In this document: positions 13,204 through 24,603 of the stretch, in pieces
Position numbering within the stretch: position 1 is the stretch's first letter
How the letters are laid out: the number at the start of each line of letters is the position of its first letter
DNA from: Sipunculus nudus
Lineage: Eukaryota > Annelida > Sipuncula > Golfingiida > Sipunculidae
Direction: 5' to 3'
Assembly (NCBI GenBank): GCA_026874595.1
Contig: CM049308.1
Span: forward strand, 35,210,027-35,274,026
DNA length: 64,000 nt
Translations under genes and position numbers: made by a program
Notes under the pieces: generated by a model
The model's database searches: none
The model's input: only the letters and a program-made list of their open reading frames with translations
Told to the model about the DNA's origin: nothing

Positions 13204-13704
13204 CTCGAATCCTACATGACTGAGATACTAGTATATATATACTTTAGGGCGCCTCTCATTACGTTAGACATATAACACGGGCGACAGAAACATCCAGTAT
13301 AAACACTTTTTCCTGGATGTGAGGGGTAATTGGTTCAAGGCATGTGGGCGGAATGGGCAGTGTATATATTTATATATATGTATTTTTTCTTATGAATACG
13401 GGATAAAAATATGTGTTGTTTCCTTCAAGTCAGATGCTTTTCATGTCTCTTTCTAGCTCTTTGTTCACAAAAGCATAGAAATACACAGAGATATCGATGG
13501 TCATCGCGAGGTAATCAGCGGCCGTAATCTACCCGCAGAAAACACCAGCTGTGACAGGGAGTATATAACCATAACGACGTCGTCAGTACAGATATACAGA
13601 CCCGGGCCGGGCTGGTGTCTGTCTCACAGAGTACTAACAGAAGGTACAAGTTAATACCTAGCCTTGATAAACGACTCAGTATAGGCTGTAAGTAAGCCTG
13701 TACG

Positions 13705-14110
13705 TGGGGCGTGACACAAATAATAGGCGAGGACGCATTCTAACAGCTGACCCATTCTGTTGCATCAATACAATAGTACTGTCGGAAATCTTAACATTAC
13801 GTAACGAGTGATGAATTAACACAAAAGATTACATAAAAGCTCACAAACCCAAGTCTGAATCTATCTCCATGGTAACCGGTCAGTTTGCTGTGTGGCGTAC
13901 AAGTTAGCTATTGTCTAGTACCAGTGCGGAACTCGCTTATGTTCGCGCGGTCTAAAATTAACAAACATGCACGCCGATTTTTATAGTATTTTGATTTCAA
14001 ACGGATTTATTTGCGCACAATTCAGAAGTTGTTAGAAAGAACACAAACATATCTAAGGATTGGTCTGGTTTATTGTAAGTCCAAGCGAACTTGTTGGTCA
14101 TGAGACGTTA
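13705..14110 (+). repeat. Dispersed ~400-bp repeat, copy 1
   Basis: Aligns by eye along its length with 34024-34412 and 48770-49145 in the same orientation. Shared landmarks in order are GGGGCGTGACACAAAT, ATCTTAACATTA, a CTCACAAAC stretch, a CATGGTAAC-like block, GCGTACAAGT, AACAAAC, GTTGTTAGAAA and TTGGTCTGGTTTAT. It diverges by substitutions and small indels. No open frame, TIR or poly-A end was identified, so the class (SINE, MITE or fragment of a larger element) is unknown. Confidence 0.7.
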
Positions 14111-14693
14111 AAAATAAATGCACCATTATATGCATTGCGTCATATATGCATTGTCAGAGGGTTCTAGAAATGGTTCTAGCTAATAGTTAGCCCGCCATAA
14201 GGGGCATGACACTGACCAAGAAGAATGGCATTAGATTGGATGTTTTAGATATAATCATATTTTTTTTGCATACATATGAAGGCAAAATGGTTAAGCAATA
14301 TATAGGTGACGTCATAAAGAAATAACTTTTTTCCCCTCCGCTCAAAATATTCATCGCATCCTTTTTTTAACTAAAGCGTCTCGGTCCCTTTATTTCAATT
14401 AGGTGTATTAATATCACAGGTAAGCCCAATGTTTTGTACTCTTTTGATCGGACCATTAAACATGCATGTGCACGCGGTCTGCGACGAGCGAATTGTTTGG
14501 TCTAATACCAGTTTCATCGATGTCCGACAAAAATGAGGCTGACAGAAACAGTCAAACAAATTCAATTTTCAAATCCCAGTTGGCATTGATCAAATATAAA
14601 TATTCCAAATTTCATATGGTTTTACAAAATGAGGTCATATATTTCGAAGGGGGAAAAAAGTTGCAACCACATCTGGGTCTAGATTTTTGTCAG

Positions 14694-14880
14694 AAAATCC
14701 AGGCAGCTGTTATGATCCCCAGTAGGCTATTCATATCCCCGCTGCCCATGGACAGTCGCAAGGATGGAGACGATATGCACTGCTCCTTGGACAGGAACTT
14801 TGGCCGGAGAAGCACGTTTTCCTCAAAAGGCGAAACCTCCATCCATGAGGTAACGGGTCTTGGTGCTACAAAGTCTTTCA
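14694..14880 (+). CDS. Candidate internal exon, unknown protein
   Basis: This 187-bp segment has higher G+C than its surroundings and lies inside an open frame of 152 codons (14466-14924). It is bounded on the left by a pyrimidine-rich acceptor-like TTTTTGTCAG and on the right by a donor-like CAG followed by GTACAC. The conceptual peptide begins with KIQAAVMIPSRLF and ends near GLGATKSF; I recognise no domain. The antisense strand is also open for 65 codons, which weakens the case. No neighbouring exon was found. It could equally be chance or part of an old element. Confidence 0.2.
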
Positions 14881-14940
14881 GGTACACTTTCAGCGAGCCG
14901 CTATGGCTTCTATATCACGACTAGTGGACGAGCCTGCAAA

Positions 14941-15623
14941 AGATCGGGCCGAAGTCAAAACTGCCAATCAAATCCAACGCACAAAATGTTAACTACACAC
15001 TGTTCACGCGCATAAAACAAGTTTTCACGAGTAATTTGATTGGTTGAACTGCCTTGTTTTTTATTCATGAAATAGACGCCGGAGCGGCTGGTTGTATCAA
15101 GGTATGTAAAAGCGTAGCTTGCAGGGACTTGGTAGTGTGAAGATGAGGTAACAATACTGAGGATCAGTTGGTCTTACTGACTGATCTATGAGTAATATCA
15201 AACTAGGGACACTGAATGGGCTTGGAAATTCTGTGAACCTAAATCCATCATGAATATGTAATGAATAACTAATTAGAGGAAGGTTATAGTTCTAAATTGA
15301 TAAATGACTGCCTGTTTAATCCTCAATTACCGTAAAACAAGGCGAATGTTCCGTAATTGAGACATGTTTTCCTATTTACGACTAAGGTCAACAACAGTAA
15401 TTTCTTTGCTCTTAAATGTCTTGAGAAGCAAAGAGAAAGTGGTCCTGTAATTAGCAGTGCAGCATCGCAGTCGAATTAATGGGAGAAAAAATTCTAGTGA
15501 ACGGATAAAAAACATTAATAATGACAACTTATTCATCTACTTATTCTCAATCAATACAATGATTAGACAAATTTTCTATTGTACATTTAACAATGGCAAG
15601 TGCGCAAGTGAACTGTGGACTCA
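14941..15623. other. Non-coding DNA, nothing recognised
   Basis: No element boundary, RNA gene or coding signal seen. Confidence 0.5.
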
Positions 15624-15837
15624 CAGTGGCGGATCCAGAAATTAAAGAAAGGGGGGGCGGGGGGGCTAATACTCGGTTGGCGGTTGATTTGTATTATATA
15701 AAATTAGTTCTTAAATTGTGCACTTATATTTTGTTTTGTACACATATATATATATACATATACACAATGGACTACAAAAATACATGTATATTTATATGTT
15801 TTGCAAACAGTATATTATGAATGTAATATAATATTGC

Positions 15838-15840
<3 letters not shown>

Positions 15841-15911
<71 letters not shown>
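15841..15911. repeat. (TA)n microsatellite
   Basis: About 35 uninterrupted TA units within the composite mobile-element region. Confidence 0.95.
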
Positions 15912-15913
<2 letters not shown>

Positions 15914-16019
15914 ATCACTATGTCAGAACTTTAATTCCGACGTTCTGGTGGCCGCAGGGGCGTAACCAGACCTGACCATCCGGAGGGGCAAGACTCAAGA
16001 GGTTTCCCCGATTCTGTGC

Positions 16020-16150
16020 TTCTTTTTCGCCTTCCTTCCCTTTCTCCTTTTTCTTTTCCTTTCATTCTTTTCCTTCCCTTCTTTTAACTTCTTCCTTACC
16101 TTTTCTTCTTCCCTCTTTCCCTTCTTTCCTTTCTTCCCTTTTTTTCCCTT
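16020..16150. repeat. Polypyrimidine (CCTT-rich) tract
   Basis: About 130 bp consisting almost wholly of C and T on the plus strand, mostly CCTT and CTTT variants, followed about 30 bp later by a ~20-nt G run. The antisense frame gives an E/K/R/G-rich low-complexity peptide that is not a protein. Confidence 0.9.
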
Positions 16151-16838
16151 GTTTTGGACCCTCTTGTTTTTGAAGGTCCCGGGGGGGGGGGGGGGGGGGC
16201 GCTAATATACCAAAACCCAGACTAGCGTTCTGCAGGCTAATAACGGAAGGCCGTGTCTCACTCACAGACGAATGGGACTGGGGGGGATTCTTGTGTTATG
16301 ACCCTCGCAGATTGTAATAAGGGAACGACTCACTCCCTCATTAATGAATTTTAACGGAACAATTTATATATAATGAAATAATACATCTATAATTGCTCCG
16401 GTATATAACAGAAATCTGAAAAATGTAAATAATTCATGAATAAAAGGGAAAAGACATAGATAAAATTAGAGATATTACAGCAGAACGGAAAGGGGGGAGG
16501 GGGGGGGGGGGGGGTGGGCGCCGCCACTAACTAAGAAGGCCACTTGAAAACGCTACTGAGGTCACCTATGCAATAGGTGGAAATAATATCTATGGTAAAT
16601 AGTATTTTTGTATATTCTGTACAAACTCCTTTGGTGTAACTCAGTTTACTGTTGAGAAAGGATTGGAGATCCCCCGAGCTCGGATACGCACCCAAAATGC
16701 TCATTAAAATAAAATAATCACATTAGTAAATACCATTAAAAAAACTAATAAAAAAAAACTAAAATTAAATGTTTTGAATCCCTCAAAAATATTGCTATGG
16801 TTTAAAAGAGCCCTCCCCCACTTCTGGATCGGCCACTG

Positions 16839-17638
16839 ACTATAAAACCGCCAGCTCAGCCACCCTAATCCCTGCATACCCAACAACAATGGAACAACCA
16901 TTCCTTAGAACTAACTTAATTACAACATGTTTTATAACCGTATAATTACTGGCCGTAAAATTGTATCATAGAGCCGGTTAACAGTTCAATGTCGGCTGCA
17001 CTGTTTTGCAATCAGCTCAAGAATCGTGAGAAATTAATCTTTTTTTTCATTCATGGGTTGCTTGGCAAACGTTCCCAAGGTATAGGTCTTAGCTAACAGA
17101 AATGATCTCTAAATCTAATTAATCTATGTGACGCAGCTTCATTTTATGTCGTCTGTCTGCAGAAAATTACTTATTAGATCTGCAATAAATTTCGGGGTGA
17201 CCTATATAAAAAATCTATATAAAATATCATCTGCAGCGTTCTGGTGTTTTCTTAACATTACATGAATAGGCAATATTGACTGCATCAGTGACACCAAAAC
17301 TGATTTTTTTAATGATAACAATAAGTCAATACAATACTACAATCGACATAATTCACCATAGAAACTCACGATTTGATTATGTGGATACATTCTCATAGGG
17401 TCTGGATGGTTAATTCAATAGACAGCTATAATAATACATGTGTTTCTTTCACAGATATCTGACAAAACTCTATAGCATACTGTGAAGAAACTTCTAAAGT
17501 TTGGTAGACATTGTATCGGTTTTTCTTCTTCCATGTTGAGCTTTATTGTAGCTGTACAAAGCTTGCGAGGACATTACTTAAAGTTCGTGACTTACAGAAG
17601 GCTAATTGTCTTGTATAATAGATTAAAATGTATAGACT
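16839..17638. other. Non-coding DNA, nothing recognised
   Basis: AT-rich with no clear repeat edge or coding signal. Confidence 0.5.
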
Positions 17639-18135
17639 TAAAGGGGGCTCATTACCTATAAAACATGTTGAATAAACACGAAAAGTTTCCTTTCAAATAA
17701 AATTGTACCTGCCAAAATATTGCCCTGAAACCGTTTGCTAACTCCTGTAAACGAGTATTAAAACAGTGGACCGGGCACGATCACAGGTGTCAGCATTTAT
17801 ACAGCGCATGGGACATTTATGAGCCGCAACACCTGCCATTCAAGAGATGCCCTGACTGACTTGGCATACAAAATGTAACACATGTTCCACTGGCTGAAAA
17901 ATTGCGTGTTGCAGCTCACAATCGGACCTCCGGTCACGCGGCTTTGTTATGGTAAACAGAAACACATGGAGCTTGTTTACAAAGACTCAGTGCTATAATA
18001 AGGTGTTAAACAGACGTATGCGAGAGACTGAGACTGTCTGCTGGGATTGTTTTGCTGGAAAGCTTTTGTATAAAGCACAACTGGCTTGATATTGTGAAGG
18101 AATAGGCATAAAAGTGCTCCTGTTTGTGTTCCTTT
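17639..18135 (+). repeat. Inverted dispersed repeat, arm A
   Basis: Matches the reverse complement of 22560-23012 over most of its length. Shared blocks include ACCTATAAA, ACCTGCCAAAATATTGCC, GGACCGGGC followed by GATCACAGG, TTGTTATGG, ACTGAGACTGT and TGTATAAAGCA. The two arms are about 4.4 kb apart and moderately diverged, as expected for two independent insertions in opposite orientation or for an old inverted duplication. No coding potential. Confidence 0.75.
17821..17917. mobile_element. 97-bp insertion with short inverted repeats in arm A
   Basis: Present in arm A and absent at the matching place in arm B (about 22840 on the minus strand). It starts GAGCCGCAACAC and ends GTGTTGCAGCTC, an 11/12 inverted repeat. 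The extra sequence in arm A extends roughly 20 bp further right, so the exact boundary or target-site duplication is not fixed. It could be a tiny MITE or a hairpin-forming segment. Confidence 0.45.
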
Positions 18136-19194
18136 AAGAGATCAAAGAACATGAAGATTATTATATAGGATTTTGCTAGCTCTAGCAGCTCGGATGATCT
18201 CATTCTCGGAAAATAAACGGATTGGTTGATGATATATTTTTAATTTTAAATAATCAAAGACTATCTAAAGTGTCGTACGTAGTAACGTACTTTAAGAGTT
18301 AACCTCCGTTTAATAACTGGTTCATATTGAAACTGTATAAAGGACAGCAGTTTAGAGTTAAACTTATTTTTTAATCGAAGAAACTAAAACTGCTTCGAGG
18401 AAAGTCTTTATCATGGTTTAAACAGAAGAACATGCACCACTTGCATGATTTTAGCGTCATTTATCTGGTTATATTTAAAGAATGTTTTACATGCTTCGTG
18501 CATTGAAAAAGACTTGTTTCATTTGGACTTCTCCGAAAACATTCGCGTGACCTTTAAGTAAATCCATTACTTTGCAGCGCATGTCTGATGGAAAGTTATT
18601 TCACAACCATGTATGTCAAATATTAATTGAACATGGAGCAAAATAAGTCCCTGAGACAAGTATTATATTTCTGGAAAATTCAAGGAACAGCCATATATAA
18701 TTCGCCATTGCTGACACAGAGGATCACCTCAAAAATTATAAACAAAAATTAAAAAAGATAAATCAAGATGGGAAAAGATTTACTAACATACGAAGCTGTT
18801 ACGAAATGCTTGAGATTAAATAAATAATCCCTTCGCGTTACCTCTTTGGACCCAAGATGCTTAACTGGCCAAATAATGCACGGGTGTAATATGTCTTTGC
18901 GTCGGACGCAAGTAATCTGTTTTTTTACACACACAGCAGCACCTCGGGATCAGCTCATGGCTCATACAAACACACTTGAAAACGACGAAATAGCCGTTGA
19001 AAATGACGTCTACTTATCCTGTTGCCTCACCAGTGTATGGAAGTAGCGTTCAGGTTGAACTGTCATGACTAATATTTCAGATACAAGATTTACTAGAGAA
19101 TATGGGCTAAATAAGATAAAAATACACCCACATGGTGGGTACAGCTGATTTTTATACAGCCAGAGAATGCAATTGCAAGAGAAACCGCGGAAAT
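18136..19194. other. Non-coding DNA, nothing recognised
   Basis: Short open frames on both strands (60-66 codons) overlap each other and have no recognisable motif. Confidence 0.5.
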
Positions 19195-19440
19195 AATGCG
19201 TAGGTCAAAAATAAACATCAGGTGCTTCTATGTTATATATGATTAATATTTTACCAAAGGCCAGTTTCAGATAATCGGTCACGTTTTAGACTTAGTGCAA
19301 ACAGGAATAGAACTTGGCGATAATCGAGAATCCGCTACGGAGTGTGCGGCCTAGGTAATAAGGCCAAGGTCAACATAAATGTCAGATGCAAATCTATGAC
19401 AAATAAATTGTAAAATTTTAAGCAGTTGAAAATCAGCTAC
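19195..19440. repeat. Two diverged tandem units of ~170 bp
   Basis: Unit 1 starts at GTCAAAAATAAACATCAGGT (about 19203) and unit 2 at GTCAACATAAATGTCAGATG (about 19373). Both continue with an AAATATTTTA or AAATTTTAA segment, a CAGTTT or CAGTTG segment, and AGTGCAAACAG or AGCGCAAACAG. The first 20 bp of unit 1 also occurs near 950. Old tandem arrays of this unit size are common in mollusc mobile elements; that link is inference. Confidence 0.45.
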
Positions 19441-22400
19441 TTTGAATATCTAGCGCAAACAGAAGGAAAAAACTGAAATCGATGGGTTTGCACTTAGGGG
19501 AACCTTGAAAGCTCCGCTCACAAAAAAAAAAAGAAAAGAAATGGTAGATAAGTTGAACACTAATATCAGCCTATGTTCATGTCAGTTCCTTCCAAGGTAA
19601 TATGCTTATGCTCAGTTAAATCAGTAGTATGCATGGTCAGTTATTTATTGTCTACATAGTTAATATGGTTTTTCTCTTTTTTTTCTGTTCCCTATTTACT
19701 TGGCTTTTTTCATTTTTTTAACATGACCTTTTCACTGTAACAACAGGTCATTTCTCATTAACTTGTTTTGAAAATCTGTTCTGCATGTTTCATTTAGACT
19801 TTGACATACATATTTTATTTTTTCAAACACAGATGAAGAGATAAAACATGCATATAATAAAAAAATGTAAAAGATAAAACGTAATCTCTTCATCTCCAGA
19901 AAAAAAAATCATTACTGCCAATGGTCTTTTGAATGAATGTCTTCCTGTGTACATTCATTTTTAATATCATTGTCTGTAACAAAAATAGATAAGCAGAAAG
20001 TATTGAAGGTTGTGTCTTATGTGAGCTGCACTCTTTGTAGACTGGAACATAAAAAATATACAATAGTGCTTAAAATATAAACAGTTTAATATATATATAT
20101 TACCGATATCAAATGTTCCTCTAATCTGCATAAGCATAATTAACTCTACAGTTTTAGAGCTGAGCGATTTGGTGAATCTGTTATCAGGTTATGAGCACTT
20201 GCTCCTGAGCCAGTGTGTCAGTAAGGGAGTACTAATGATTTATACATATACCAAGCTAACTGCCTCTCCCGTATTAAATACAAGTTCTAGCTGGATATAC
20301 TTTAGCGGTTCTTTTGACCCACCACCGTTAATTATCATTCATACTTTTCCTGGGTATACTTTAACGTGCAGTTGACCTTTATTTGTGCCATTGTAAATGG
20401 TAAATGAGCAGTTGTAATTCTGGGTTTTGAAGTTCTTAACATCAATTGTTCTATAAAAAACCCACTGGTATAAGAGTAAATGAGAGAGATGATAACGTGG
20501 AGATTTATCTTGTGGTTACCATTATCACATATGGATACTTTAGAATATATGGAATATATACCATCACTATTTCAGAATTATATGCTACAGTTCTTTATCA
20601 ACATCAACAAGACTCATTTCTAGCATATCCTACATTCTGCTGGAAAGCAAAATAAACAATTGTAAATCATGCAGTACAAATGCTCCCCTGTCTCAAGTAA
20701 AAAAAAAATATTATTCTCATGAAATATTTCCACCTAACGAGATGTAAGTATGGACATGTATTATCAGCGTTAACAACAACATGTTTGCATTAATTGTATA
20801 CCTATAAAACCTAGAGTCACAGCATATCCCTCTGAATATATCGCAAGAATGGGATATATAGTCAGTTATTGAACTTTTACTCTTTTACCGAGATGATGCC
20901 ATGGCCGTGCTTATTTTCATAAAGTTATTTTCATTTTTCCCGTTTATATGCCGCTGTCGTAGTTTTAATAATAAAAACAACCATCCCAATCTATATCTCG
21001 TGCCAAAATTGCTTAGAATATTGGGTTCCTTTCCATATCTAGTTCAAAAGTTATGTGGGTCATGAATGCTTATTCTGAATCAAAGATGGTCGTCAAACGA
21101 ACCGTTAAATATACACCCTGAGGAATATAAAAATGTGGTTAGAAAAATATATCATCTGGATGCATAGGAATCTTATCTTCCGACTAGACTATATCCTCAA
21201 GTGTATGCCAAGTCCAGTCAAGCTTGCGTGTTTTTGTGACTTTGTGTTGCAGCAGCTAAAATAGATTTTTAAGGGTCCGCAGAGGACACTCTGGAGTGAT
21301 TTGTTCCGTGGATTATCTTTTCCTGTACTGTTGTAAATCACTCCTTTCGGTGGAGAAACAGAGTCAACGACAAGAATCTGTGTGGCTCACGCCAAGCTGC
21401 TAACTTCACCAAGTTCTTGGTATAGTCACATGACACGAAACGAGTCGATCTGATGTGCCTCGTTCGCGCTACAAAGGAGATCATTTGTGTTTTGTTGGCG
21501 TGCTATTTCATGAGGACGGTCCCTACCAGTAGAGTCCTAACGACTGGTGATCACAAGCATAACAGAATTTTCCTAACCCACTCAGAACTGCTACTGTGTT
21601 ATTGCTGATAACTGCATGTATATGGACTTACTGAAATAGCCCCCGAAAGTGTTTTACTAGAACGCTGTGGACTCTGCTGTGATGAGATAATTAAATTTCC
21701 TTTTTAATGAAAACATCGGTAAATCTGACGGGAAAATCTAGAATTGGCATGTACCTTTTCTAACTTGTTTTCGTCAGTTAGCTGGTTTTCTGCAACAAGC
21801 TATTATTATTCCCTATGTGTGACGATAGGGGTTGGTTAATTGTATGTAATGAGAAGCATAAACATGGAATAGTTAATCTTTTTCTTCTAATGAACATAGG
21901 CAACCCACGCTGCCATAGACAATGTAAAAATCTTTAAATAAATATATTACTTGTTATTTTATAAATACCATTCCTATTCCCTTAAAGTTTCTTTTCCACG
22001 AGAGTGCGGGGGTGTTGTGCGTTGGCGTTACCAGATAATTAATTTTATAAACAGATGCAGTCATCATATATCATTTTTACTTGCAGTACCGAAAATATGG
22101 TTATTTTTTAACAATTGTGTCCGCCGTTGCTGACACAGACCCGTTATATGAGGCACCCTTTGCTGATTACGCGGAAGCTAAAATTCTCATGCCATTATGG
22201 TGTCCTGCTAACTGCTTTATGTTGATCCATTGAATAATGGAAAGGGAATGTATGGAGGAAAATCAGATTGATCGGCTTCTTTATAATACAGATGAGGTAT
22301 TTCGGGCCCGAGATGTAAGATACAGACGGTTTTGCTAAAACATCCGACGTTGAATATTGAAGGCCTCTTCAAATACTCAAAGATTTTTATCTATGCATAT

Positions 22401-22559
22401 TTTTACATATATCTCATTTAAATACATGGCGTTGGTTGGACCAAAACCTTTTCTTATTTTTAATTAGTTCATGGATTTCAAGTAGCACATATGTTACTCA
22501 CATTCTTTCACGTAGAAAGCCTTCTGCACATATATTTAATTTCTTGTGACATGTGCCAT
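19441..22559. other. Non-coding DNA, nothing recognised
   Basis: About 3.1 kb of AT-rich sequence. Short frames at 20169, 20446 and 21951 have no recognisable content. I see no repeat ends. Confidence 0.5.
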
Positions 22560-23012
22560 CGTTAAACGCATGTCATGAAAGGCGGCAACCATGCGGCACT
22601 ACCTGACATAAACAGGGACAATATTATGCAATATTATGCCTTTTCTTTCACAATAACAGTTCATTTTTGCTTTATACAGAAATGTACAAACAAAACCCTC
22701 CCAGCACACAAAACAGTCTCAGTACATCCCGTACGGCTGTTTAAAACCTTGTTGTGGATCTGCGTTGTCAGTAAACACAGATCACATGTGTCTGTTTGCC
22801 ATAACAAGGCCCGGACGATACATTAAGTCCCACGCGATGTGTTTAAATTGATGCCTGTGATCGCGCCCGGTCCACATTTTTTAACACACATGTAAAGGAG
22901 TAAGCAAACAGATTCAGGGCAATATTTTGGCAGGTAATTTATTTAAAAGAGAAGACGCTATTTTTTGTTTTAATTCAATATGCTTTATAGGTGTTTATTC
23001 CTCTTTAAAAGT
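22560..23012 (-). repeat. Inverted dispersed repeat, arm B
   Basis: Reverse complement aligns with 17639-18135 and lacks that arm's internal ~100-bp insertion. A conceptual peptide fragment is shared by both arms (YAFSFTI...CFIQK here, YAYSFTI...CFIQK in arm A). This reflects shared DNA ancestry, with no evidence of a conserved protein. Confidence 0.75.
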
Positions 23013-23309
23013 CCAACCACTATGGTGAAGATGCCGTTCAAGTAAAAAGTTCATGATAAGTTACCATAATTTCTATCGAATTATTAACCCCCCCCCCCCC
23101 CCACCTCCCTCATCCAAATATTTTACATGACTTTCTCTAAACACATAAAATCCACCTTCCATTTCTAATGCAAAAAGGCATATTCTTATCTTAACGCCAT
23201 TACAATCGAACATTTAGGTCTTCGATTTCTTAACCCACAAAACCGTGGAATAGCAGCAAAGTTTTTGTTATAAATTAAATTAGGAAGGGATTTTACTTAT
23301 TTTCATGAA

Positions 23310-23660
23310 ACGAGGCATTAATTCTGGACGCCATCTAGGCCGCCATTTTAAAACTGGGAAATCGAGGAGTCCTCCAGATTTTGAATCGCAGAACCGGGTT
23401 CCCTGAAGAACTCTGAAGAGGCAAAAAATGTAAAGTAACTTAATAAATAAATTGTAGGCATTTATCTTGGAATTAGGAAACCAAGGGGTGATATAAATAT
23501 TTTATTAGCATCATTAGATTCCTTGACCCTGAAAACAATGTTATAACAACAATAATATTCAAAATATGTCACTTAATAAAAGTTTTACAGGTATTTTTAT
23601 AATTTGACGGCCATAATGGACGCCATCTTGGATTTTTGAAATTGCCCAAGAGTGCCAGTG
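23310..23660. repeat. Two diverged units carrying GGACGCCATCT
   Basis: GGACGCCATCTAGGCCGCCATTTT near 23336 and GGACGCCATCTTGGATTTTT near 23617 are the best-conserved parts of two weakly similar units about 280 bp apart, each flanked by AAATATTTTA-type AT-rich DNA. CGCCATCTTGG at 23621 is the complement of a consensus YY1 site (CCAAGATGGCG). Confidence 0.4.
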
Positions 23661-24603
23661 TGGCACCCGTCGGATGTATAATCATAAACCCGTGAGAGTC
23701 AAAATCCCATGAGAACAACTATATGCACCACATTTTGCACTACATCGCCATTTTGACACAAAATTTTCTCCTAGATTCTCCATGTGCCTCGGGATTCTGC
23801 TCCTACTGAATGTAATAATAGGATAGGAAGGGGTCCTTTATCCCCTCAATTAGCACTACGATAGTTCTTTAGCTTTGTGAACACACGTGGCCCGGTGGAA
23901 GTAAGGAATTTCCCTCTTTCACGTCAGAAAATTGAATCCCCTTGTCGTTTACCTGAGCTTTGTGCACTTATTATCGTTACATCCGACAGCGACAACATCG
24001 ACGACAATGACTATGCGTTTTAGATGTCACATTAATCCATGAAAAATGTATAAACGGGAGCAAAATCGCGCGTTTCATCCATAAGTGATCATCACGATTG
24101 GCCTCCGGGACGACGATATCCGTCTAATCATAGAGCCTCTGTCTGAAATTACCGTGCTGATGAGATGAATATGAAAAGGAACCAATCCTGTTAACTAAAG
24201 ACGAAGACAGAATAGAGCATACTGGAAAAAAAAACACCTCATGAAGAATTAAGAGTGATGTAGATTTTATTATTGTGTGTCCAGATAGCAGTTCCCCTGG
24301 ATACTTTTTTCGACATTTAGCAGAGATTTCGGCCTTTCGGAGCTACTACAATGCTTGGAATTACCCATGGTTGTTAGTAATGTGACGTCATTTTATTGGA
24401 GTGGCTGTCAATGGAACAAAGGTACACACACCAGTGCAGTTCAATGCAACAGATTTATTTCCGTTCCCGGATTGTCGCTACCGGATAAACGGATGATTGT
24501 GCACATAAATTAAATGAATGAATGTGTACTATTATATATACTACTATACTTACTATATATTGCCCAAACTGGCGACGGATAAGATGACCGGACGTATCAC
24601 TTG

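Larger units (their letters stand above)
15624..16838. mobile_element. Composite of nested MITE-type elements
   Basis: The outer ends form an imperfect inverted repeat: CAGTGGCGGATCCAGAA at 15624, and its complement TTCTGGATCGGCCACTG ending at 16838. The flanks ACTCA and ACTAT match only partly, so a 5-bp target-site duplication is possible but not convincing. Inside are another end (CAGGGGCGTAACCAGA at 15955), a GCGCCGCCACTA end near 16518-16531, a TA microsatellite, a pyrimidine tract and two long G runs. The interior has no transposase-like frame. I read this as two or more insertions within about 1.2 kb, and the outer pairing is uncertain. Confidence 0.5.

Noticed and set aside
16062-16265. 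Charged E/K/R-rich minus-strand frame
   Set aside because: Translation of a polypyrimidine tract and a G run. Low complexity with no independent support.
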